Assembly (NCBI GenBank): GCA_038231295.1
Contig: JBBRLP010000072.1
Coordinates: forward strand, 1 to 26,808
Source of the DNA: JANXLO01 sp038231295
GTDB taxonomy: Bacteria > Armatimonadota > Chthonomonadetes > Chthonomonadales > Chthonomonadaceae
Reading direction: 5' to 3'
DNA length: 26,808 nt
Both the position numbers and the translations under genes were made by a program. Below are positions 21,690-26,808 of this stretch, one piece after another (the first letter of the stretch is position 1; each line of letters begins with the position of its first letter). Below the pieces are notes generated by a model. That model did not search any database and was not told the origin of the DNA. It was given only the letters and a program-made list of their open reading frames with translations.

Positions 21690-23441
21690 TTAAGGGGTAA
21701 CGGCCTTCGCCGCGTTCTGCCCTTCGATAACCTCGTAGTAGTGACCGGAAGCGATATTCTGGAGGCGCGTCTTCTCCCCGCTCGGCCAGTCTATCTCCAC
21801 GCTATCCGCCTGCTTCGCCCCACCCAATCCGACCAGAGGCCATAGCTGCCGCTGTGCGATAAAACTGCCTCCGCCGTATATCTGAAACGTCTGTTTCAGT
21901 TCCCCGCTCGTGACCCGTATTACCGCGCCCCAGGCGTCCCGCGTGGACTTCGTGCCGCGCAGTTTCAGCCCTATCCAGCCGTTCGTGTGCGGCGTATCGT
22001 TGTGCCAGAGGTAGCCCTTGCCGTTGTTGCTGACAATGGCGATGTCGGGATAGCCGTCCATATCGAAATCGCCCCAGGTACAGCCCCGCCCGACCAGCGT
22101 CGTCTGAAGCGCCGGGCCAGCCTTCTGCCCCATCTCGACAAACCCTTTTCCGGTGTTATGGTAGAGCAGGGGCCGCTCCGCGTAGGTTATCATGGCGTCG
22201 GCTTCATGCACATAGTCGTCTATATGCCCGTTCGCCGTGAGAATATCCTGCCGCCCGTCCATGTCCATGTCGAAGAAGAACAGGCCGAACGTCAGATAGG
22301 GCAGGCTCGGCTGCGCTACACCCATCGGATAGGCCTGATCGCGCATCATTCCTGTCCCATCGTTCTCGAAGAGGGTCAGACACTCCTTCGAGAAATTGCC
22401 GATGAGGAGACCTGGATGCCCGTTGTTCTGGTAGTCCGCCAGGTCAATGCCCATCCCCGCCTTCGGAACGCCGGTCTCCGGATAGGCGAAACCGAACTCC
22501 GTTCCCACCTCCTTGAAATGCTGGCCCTTTTCGTTCAGGTAGAGAAAGTTTGCAGAGGTATCGTTGGTGACGGCGATGTCCGGCCAGCCATCGCCGTTCA
22601 GGTCGGCTACAATCACGCCGAGCGACTTGCCCACATGGGACAGAATGCCCATCTTCTGCGTCACATCCTCGAAGGTGCCGTCTCCCTTACCCCGGTAGAG
22701 GGTGCAGGTAACCCCTTCGTAGTTATTGGGAGCGCAGTAGGCTTTCTGCCCGCCCCGGCTGGTGCAGAACACATCGGTTTTCGGCGTCCACTTCACGTAC
22801 TGGCAGACGAACAGGTCGGGAATGCCGTCCTTGTCGAAGTCGCACCAGGTCGCGCTGGAACTCCATTTGAACTGTATGCCGCCGGGATCTACCGGGACGC
22901 CCGCCACCCCTGCTTTCGCCGTGACATCGGTGAACGTGCCATCGTGGTTGTTGTGAAACAGGTGATTCGGCCCGATGCAGGTGATATAGATGTCGGGCCA
23001 GCCGTCGTTGTCATAGTCCCCGACGGCAACGCCCATGCCGTAGACGTTAATCTTGAGACCAGCCTTCTCGGTGACATCGGTAAACGTGCCGTCGCCGTTA
23101 TTGTGGTAGAGCGCCGGATAGTGAGGCTTCGGGCCGGGACTTGTCGGCCAGTCGGTGCTGTTAATGAAGAGAATGTCTGGCTTCCCGTCCTGATCGTAGT
23201 CTAGAAAGCCGACTCCGCCCCCGACTGTCTCCGGCATGAACTTTTTGCCCCGCGCCCCGCTGAAATGCTGGAAATGGATGCCAGCCTTCGTGGTCACGTC
23301 GGAGAAAGAGATGGGAACGTTCGCGGCGGCTTCCCCGCCCTGACCGGCTTCTCCACTCGTGACGCCGGCATGCCGACAGCCCGACAGCAGCCCGACAGCA
23401 GCGACGAAAAGCGCTATCTGGCACAGAAACTTGCGCGGCAT
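21690..23441 (-). CDS. CRTAC1-like lipoprotein with FG-GAP/VCBS repeats and ASPIC/UnbV domain
   Basis: The 583-residue protein has a lipoprotein signal with lipobox LLSGC22. An integrin-like beta-propeller follows, with recurring calcium-binding FG-GAP/VCBS units of the form D-x-D-x-D-G-x-x-D (DYDQDGKPD, DYDNDGWPD, DFDKDGIPD, DLNGDGWPD, FDMDMDGRQD, DFDMDGYPD). The C-terminal ASPIC/UnbV domain spans about 480-575 (WIGLKLRGTKSTRDAWGAVIRV, then SVEIDWPSGEKTRL). Proteins of this plan are abundant in Planctomycetes, Acidobacteria and Armatimonadota, and are exported or surface-displayed; the biochemical role is not established. The start codon shares one base with the TPR gene's stop (TAATG), so the two are translationally coupled. 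Confidence 0.9.
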   Translation of the reverse strand: MPRKFLCQIALFVAAVGLLSGCRHAGVTSGEAGQGGEAAANVPISFSDVTTKAGIHFQHFSGARGKKFMPETVGGGVGFLDYDQDGKPDILFINSTDWPTSPGPKPHYPALYHNNGDGTFTDVTEKAGLKINVYGMGVAVGDYDNDGWPDIYITCIGPNHLFHNNHDGTFTDVTAKAGVAGVPVDPGGIQFKWSSSATWCDFDKDGIPDLFVCQYVKWTPKTDVFCTSRGGQKAYCAPNNYEGVTCTLYRGKGDGTFEDVTQKMGILSHVGKSLGVIVADLNGDGWPDIAVTNDTSANFLYLNEKGQHFKEVGTEFGFAYPETGVPKAGMGIDLADYQNNGHPGLLIGNFSKECLTLFENDGTGMMRDQAYPMGVAQPSLPYLTFGLFFFDMDMDGRQDILTANGHIDDYVHEADAMITYAERPLLYHNTGKGFVEMGQKAGPALQTTLVGRGCTWGDFDMDGYPDIAIVSNNGKGYLWHNDTPHTNGWIGLKLRGTKSTRDAWGAVIRVTSGELKQTFQIYGGGSFIAQRQLWPLVGLGGAKQADSVEIDWPSGEKTRLQNIASGHYYEVIEGQNAAKAVTP

Positions 23442-25477
23442 TACGGGTTGGCTCCCGCATGTTGACTCAGCAGGGCGAGCTGTTCCTTCTGCTCTTCACG
23501 ATGCCCCATATAGCCACAGGCTTCGGCCAGCCGCGCCCGCGCCTTACGGTTGTCCGGCTGAAGCGTCAGGCATTTCTTGTAGCGTTCGATAGCGGCGAGA
23601 TATTCGTGCGCTTTCATGTGGAATTCGGCCATACGCCGCTGCGCCTCCGGGTCGGCAGACTGGCGTTTGCAGCGGGCTGCCAGGGTCTCCCGCGCCTTCT
23701 GGAAGTCCTCGAAACTGCGGAAGATGGCGAGCGCGTCTGTCGCCTCCGCCTTCTTACCCGCCCGGTTGAGCGCCAGAGCCAGCGTCTGATAGCCTTCGCC
23801 GTCCTCCGGCTGGAGGTCTACCGCATGGCGCAGGGCGAGGATTGCCTCGTCCTTCCTGTCCTGGTAGGAGTAGACCAGACCGAGATAGTAAAACGATTCG
23901 TAGTTGTCGGGCGAGAGCCGCACTGCCTGCTCCAACTGCTGGGTGGCCTCGCGCAGTTTCGCCGGGTCGCTGCGCTGCTGAAGGAGTATCTTGCCCAGGT
24001 CGGTGCGGAAAACGCCGTCGTTCGGCTCGTTTTGGATACACTCGTGCAGCCAGCGGACAGCCTCGTCGAAGTTTCCGGCGGTGTCTGCACTGGTGGCAAG
24101 CTGGTATCGCGCCTCATTGCTGTCCTTGTCGTTGCGGGCGACGATGGCACGGAGCGCATCAAGACGCACCTTCTCGTTGCGAATATCGCCATAGGCCTGA
24201 ATGACGCTCCAATCGAGTTCTTTTGCCCGCTCCGGGTCGTGCTGCTGGGCCATGCGGAGATATTTCAGCGTCTTCTCCGGCTGGTGCATCGCCCCGTAGG
24301 CGCGGGCGATATGAATGTAGCTGCTGCGGCAATAGGAGTGCATCTTGTTGAGCTGGAAATACTCTTTGACCGCCAGGTCGGGCTTCCCTACCGACTCGAA
24401 GTAGAGACCGCGCCGATAGTGGCCCTCTTCCTTCTGACCGATCTGCATCAGCAGGTCGCCGGAGCGCAGGAGCGGCGTGTTGCCCTCCATCCCGAGTTTG
24501 TAGGCCCGCTGATAGCCGACCGCCGCCGGGGCTTTTATCCCGCGCCGATCCAGCTCTTTTGCCAGCGCGAGGGTGGCCGCGCCGTGCTTTTCGTCGGCGA
24601 GCAGGGCCATCTGGAAACAGGCGAAGGCGCGGTCGTTGTCGCCGGGCTGTTTGCGGGTCTGGTAGGTCGTGCCGAGCAGGTACTGAAGTTCGGCGTTTTT
24701 CGGGGCAACCTTGACGCCTTCCAGCAGGAAGGGGATCGCTTCAATCTGTCGGCCTGTGGCATACAACGTCTTACCGAGAATGATACGGGCCGACTGCCGG
24801 GTCGGCTCTATTTTCAGGCAGGCTTGAATCAGGGGAAGCGCTTTGTCCCAGGCGTCAATGTGACTGTAGCCGATTGCCAGAAGCTCGGCGTTCGACAGGC
24901 GGTCACCATCGGCCTTCGGCAGGCGGTCGCTGTCGCGAGGGATGCGGTCGAGGGTCTTCTGTGCGCCAGGCCAGTCATCGGCATGCTGCTGCGTCTCAGC
25001 CAACGCGAGATACGTTTCCAGGCGGGCGGGGCGCATCTGAAGCATACGCTCCATATCCTGCGCCGCCGCATCCGAACGCTGAACGGCCAGCGCGGCTTCG
25101 GCATCGCCTGTGCGTATCGTCCATTCGTCGGCTCCCCGCTTCAGGGCCTGTGCGAACTCGTCTCGTGCCGAAAGATAGTGTTTGAAATGAAGATAGGATT
25201 GCGCCAGAGTCAGATGGAACTCGGCTTTGTCGTCATTTTCGGCGGTAAGAATTCGCAGTTCCTGTAATTGAGACACATTGGGCAGAACAACAGAGGGCTG
25301 AAGGGGCTTGCGTCTATGCAGCAAAGACATTGCGCCCAGGTTCGCCAGCGCCGCGACCAGCAGCAGCAAAACGGCGCTCTTCCAGGTCAGGCGGGCCGGA
25401 GGACGCGCTGTCGAAACGTCGCCCGAAACGGCCACAGACTTCCTGGGAACGCCACGTGCGCGGTGAAACGAGGCCAT
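23441..25477 (-). CDS. membrane-anchored TPR-repeat protein
   Basis: The 678-residue protein has a short cytoplasmic N-terminus, one transmembrane segment at about 31-52 (LTWKSAVLLLLVAALANLGAMSLL), and then about a dozen tetratricopeptide-type repeats filling the rest (for example ADVLAL-type units such as EAIPFLLEGVKVAPKNAELQYLLG and EAILALRHAVDLQPEDGEGYQTLA). TPR arrays bind protein partners. Pairs of TPR and CRTAC1/ASPIC-UnbV genes are frequent in these phyla, and the TAATG overlap here shows tight coupling. The start has AAGGAG upstream, but that site sits in a small hairpin (AGGAG-TCTT-CTCCT, 25478-25493 region), which may tune translation. Confidence 0.85.
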   Translation of the reverse strand: MASFHRARGVPRKSVAVSGDVSTARPPARLTWKSAVLLLLVAALANLGAMSLLHRRKPLQPSVVLPNVSQLQELRILTAENDDKAEFHLTLAQSYLHFKHYLSARDEFAQALKRGADEWTIRTGDAEAALAVQRSDAAAQDMERMLQMRPARLETYLALAETQQHADDWPGAQKTLDRIPRDSDRLPKADGDRLSNAELLAIGYSHIDAWDKALPLIQACLKIEPTRQSARIILGKTLYATGRQIEAIPFLLEGVKVAPKNAELQYLLGTTYQTRKQPGDNDRAFACFQMALLADEKHGAATLALAKELDRRGIKAPAAVGYQRAYKLGMEGNTPLLRSGDLLMQIGQKEEGHYRRGLYFESVGKPDLAVKEYFQLNKMHSYCRSSYIHIARAYGAMHQPEKTLKYLRMAQQHDPERAKELDWSVIQAYGDIRNEKVRLDALRAIVARNDKDSNEARYQLATSADTAGNFDEAVRWLHECIQNEPNDGVFRTDLGKILLQQRSDPAKLREATQQLEQAVRLSPDNYESFYYLGLVYSYQDRKDEAILALRHAVDLQPEDGEGYQTLALALNRAGKKAEATDALAIFRSFEDFQKARETLAARCKRQSADPEAQRRMAEFHMKAHEYLAAIERYKKCLTLQPDNRKARARLAEACGYMGHREEQKEQLALLSQHAGANP

Positions 25478-25524
25478 AGGAGAAGACTCCTTACGAGAAT
25501 TGCAGGGTGAGACAGAATCGAAAG

Positions 25525-25555
25525 GTCCGGCAGCGCCCCGAGAGCGCTGCCGGAC
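25525..25555 (-). terminator. hairpin after the pseudopilin gene, probable terminator or attenuator
   Basis: GTCCGGCAGCGC (25525-25536) and GCGCTGCCGGAC (25544-25555) form a perfect 12-bp stem with a 7-base loop, nine bases after the pseudopilin stop. On the minus strand it is followed by CTTTCGATTCT, only moderately T-rich. It probably stops most transcripts from the strong pseudopilin promoter and leaves low read-through into the TPR/CRTAC1 genes. Confidence 0.65.
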
Positions 25556-25564
25556 AGGAAGGGA

Positions 25565-26353
25565 CTACTGCGCGTTGGCGTTGTACTGACTGGTGTTCCA
25601 ATAGGTGTTCCAGTCGGCGCCTTTGCGAATCCAGGTCGAAGAGAGTTTGACCGACTTCGCATGGCCGTCGAGATAACCGGTGTTGCACTGGCCGCTATGC
25701 TGGGCAATCGGAACAGGGGCGTCGCACCAGCCCGCCGCGCCGCCGTTGTACTGCGCGGGACTGCGGAAGATATAGCCCGCAGGCAGGCGGCCTTTGATGG
25801 CTGCCGGATCATCGGGGTTGGCAACGAACTCGTCGTAGCCGGCCTGCCAGGCGTTGTCCCAGGCGCCGCCGACTTCCTGGAAGTAGATGAAGCTGGCGGG
25901 CTTGTTGACGGTCGCCATTTTGATGGAGTTGCCCCAGCCGACGTTGTCGTGGTTCATTCCGTAGCTGCCGCCGGTGGTATCAGGCCATCCGGGTCCCCAG
26001 CCGTCTTTGGCGCTCGGGCAGAGAAGCACCGCTTTGTTCTTGGTGTAGGGCTGGATAAAGATTGTCCATAGCCACTGGTCGCCCTTGGCATTGGAACAGC
26101 CATTGCCGCCGCCGCCGTTGGCCGCATCCGTGCCATCAAGGCATAGCCAACTGGGCATCAGTCTCTCATCGTAGTCCTGAGAGTACATGGTCGCGCCGGT
26201 CAGAATCTGCTTCATGTTGGAAAGACAGGAGGTCTGTCGGGCTTTTTCGCGTGCCTGTGCGAACACAGGGAAGAGGATGGCGGCGAGAATCGCGATAATC
26301 GCGATCACGACTAGCAGTTCGATGAGCGTAAAGGCTCTTTTTGTCTGATTCAT
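25565..26353 (-). CDS. type II secretion/type IV pilin-like major prepilin (DUF1559-type)
   Basis: The 262-residue protein begins MNQTKRA|FTLIELLVVIAIIAIL, a class III prepilin signal. Cleavage is expected between A7 and F8 (Ala rather than the more usual Gly at -1), and E12 is the conserved +5 glutamate of the mature N-terminal helix. The continuing helix FPVFAQAREKARQTSCLSNMKQI and the later HSGQCNTGYLDGHAKSV segment are typical of the large pseudopilin families of Planctomycetes (DUF1559) and Armatimonadota, with the H-x-G-x-x-N-x-x-Y/F-x-D-G-H motif near the C-terminus. The start has AGGAG eight bases upstream. A near-consensus promoter lies 260 bases upstream and a hairpin follows the gene, so it is probably expressed strongly and partly independently. 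Confidence 0.85.
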   Translation of the reverse strand: MNQTKRAFTLIELLVVIAIIAILAAILFPVFAQAREKARQTSCLSNMKQILTGATMYSQDYDERLMPSWLCLDGTDAANGGGGNGCSNAKGDQWLWTIFIQPYTKNKAVLLCPSAKDGWGPGWPDTTGGSYGMNHDNVGWGNSIKMATVNKPASFIYFQEVGGAWDNAWQAGYDEFVANPDDPAAIKGRLPAGYIFRSPAQYNGGAAGWCDAPVPIAQHSGQCNTGYLDGHAKSVKLSSTWIRKGADWNTYWNTSQYNANAQ

Positions 26354-26458
26354 TTTGGTCTCCTGCAGAGGGGTCTTCCGTTTAGTCGGAAGCCACAAAG
26401 TGACAGCGGTTCAAGAGGGTGATCGTTTCTGCTGTTCCCTCCTCTCTTCTCGAAAAAG

Positions 26459-26548
26459 ATGACTGCATTAAGCAGAATGTATTGCTTCGCTGAACGCAAA
26501 ATGCCTTCAGCAGGCTGACTGCACTTAGAGCAGGGATGACTTTAGTGC
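26459..26548. repeat. three imperfect repeats in the pseudopilin leader
   Basis: GATGACTGCATTAAGCAG (26459-26476), GCTGACTGCACTTAGAGCAG (26514-26533) and GGATGACTTTAGTGC (26534-26548) share a TGACT-x2-6-TTA-GCAG pattern. The first two can each form CTGC/GCAG mini-hairpins. They would be transcribed as part of the leader, so they could be binding sites for a regulator or structured RNA. Confidence 0.4.
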
Positions 26549-26614
26549 GGTCACGAATAGGGATTGCTGGCAGAAATCTTGCCCTATGATGTAGTATCTT
26601 CCTACTCTAACATC

Positions 26615-26643
26615 ATTTTATAGTGTTTCACTCGCGTTGTCAA
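26615..26643 (-). promoter_or_regulatory. sigma-70-type promoter for the pseudopilin gene
   Basis: On the minus strand TTGACA (26643-26638, consensus) is followed after exactly 17 bases by TAAAAT (26620-26615, five of six consensus bases). Transcription would start near 26608, giving a leader of about 255 bases before the pseudopilin ATG. Confidence 0.7.
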
Positions 26644-26710
26644 GTGACGAGGGGGCGATTAACTCTCGATAGAGCCTTTTGCAAAAGTCTTTGAACGTTG
26701 ATAAATGAGA

Positions 26711-26767
26711 GTTAGCACTCCCTGTCGAATTTGGTTTTGCCGATCAAATCGAGAAAGGAGCGCTAAC
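26711..26767 (+). promoter_or_regulatory. nested leader hairpin enclosing the Shine-Dalgarno sequence
   Basis: GTTAGCACTCC (26711-26721) pairs with GGAGCGCTAAC (26757-26767), ten Watson-Crick pairs plus one A-C mismatch. Inside, TCGaATTTG (26725-26733) pairs with CAAATCGA (26745-26752) with one bulged base. The right outer arm is the GGAG ribosome site plus its spacer and ends immediately before the ATG at 26768, so the hairpin would block initiation when folded. The left arm contains TTAGCACTC, identical to one half of the HrcA operator CIRCE, but the other half is 37 bases away instead of 9. Confidence 0.55.
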
Positions 26768-26808
26768 ATGAACATTTTAGCAGATATCTGGGACACAATC
26801 TGCAAGAC
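26768..26808 (+). CDS. 5' end of an unidentified rightward gene (partial)
   Basis: Thirteen codons plus two bases are visible: MNILADIWDTICK, then the window ends. AAAGGAG at 26754-26760 is well placed seven bases before the ATG, and the nested leader hairpin directly in front argues for a real, translationally controlled gene. The fragment shows no signal peptide and is too short to assign to a family. It is divergent from the pseudopilin. Confidence 0.5.
   Translation, partial: MNILADIWDTICK

Larger units (their letters stand above)
26354..26767. other. divergent intergenic region with leader repeats
   Basis: No gene is seen here. It holds the pseudopilin promoter, a pseudopilin leader of about 255 bases with three imperfect repeats, and the leader hairpin of the rightward gene at 26768. 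The region is AT-rich compared with the flanking genes, as expected of a regulatory gap. Confidence 0.6.

Noticed and set aside
23459..25267. A 602-codon plus-strand frame opposite the TPR gene, and a 405-codon one (21987-23204) opposite the CRTAC1-like gene
   Set aside because: Both mirror real genes with strong repeats; their own translations show no domain and no ribosome site.
26711..26767. A genuine CIRCE (HrcA) operator
   Set aside because: The half-sites TTAGCACTC and GAGCGCTAA are 37 bases apart, not 9, and one differs from consensus. It is kept only as a hairpin with a half-site resemblance.
1..26808. CRISPR arrays or complete insertion sequences
   Set aside because: I saw no regularly spaced direct repeats with unique spacers and no transposase gene with terminal inverted repeats. 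Only the partial gene at the left edge might belong to a transposon.

Overview
The window looks like chromosomal DNA from a high-GC, Gram-negative-type environmental bacterium, most likely of the Armatimonadota. The best clue is the pseudopilin at the right end, whose N-terminus (RAFTLIELLVVIAIIAIL followed by FPVFAQAREKARQTSC) has the wording I associate with the many DUF1559-like prepilins of that phylum. The TPR/CRTAC1 neighbours, a heptose-kinase-type RfaE protein and several lipoproteins fit a diderm with a carbohydrate-degrading lifestyle. The phylum call is an inference from sequence style, not a search.

Layout. (i) 1-690 is visibly more AT-rich than the rest. It holds the start of a leftward gene, a small HNH endonuclease with a PH/GRAM-like N-terminus, and the stump of a VapC (PIN) toxin downstream of an intact VapB-like antitoxin (687-953). 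(ii) 1032-5043 is a leftward sugar-acid cluster: aldo/keto reductase, mannonate-dehydratase-like TIM barrel, enolase-superfamily acid-sugar dehydratase and RraA-like aldolase, with an ATGA overlap between the two dehydratases. (iii) 5044-5970 has no gene but is packed with short hairpins. (iv) 5971-9259 is a rightward pyruvate (or related 2-oxoacid) dehydrogenase operon, E1alpha-E1beta-E2, closed by a strong intrinsic terminator; no E3 is present. (v) 9428-16305 is a mixed set: PhyH-type dioxygenase, two secreted alpha/beta hydrolases, a GH16-like secreted protein, FMN reductase, TfoX-N protein, a PepSY protein and two unknowns. (vi) 16464-20120 is a leftward four-gene ECF operon: sigma factor, zinc-finger anti-sigma factor, membrane protein with a bactofilin-like head, and DUF4097 lipoprotein. 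A SigW-like promoter lies upstream. (vii) 20302-21279 is a RfaE1/HldE-type sugar kinase with its own terminator. (viii) 21437-26353 is a leftward pseudopilin, TPR protein, CRTAC1/ASPIC-UnbV lipoprotein and small membrane protein cluster. (ix) A rightward gene begins at 26768 behind a nested hairpin that buries its Shine-Dalgarno sequence.

How they work together. The sugar-acid cluster, the secreted esterase and GH16-like proteins and the 2-oxoacid dehydrogenase are consistent with use of plant or biofilm polysaccharides. The ECF operon looks like an envelope-sensing regulon whose first members are its own envelope proteins. A second theme is intergenic structure: a family of short hairpin repeats sharing a GCCAA-hairpin core recurs at about 5.4, 9.35, 10.4 and 11.8 kb, with a related hairpin at 16.36 kb. 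One copy pair flanks a secreted hydrolase gene in direct orientation. A 134-bp inverted-repeat-bounded unit supplies the stop codon of a small ORF. I saw no CRISPR array, rRNA, tRNA or complete insertion sequence.
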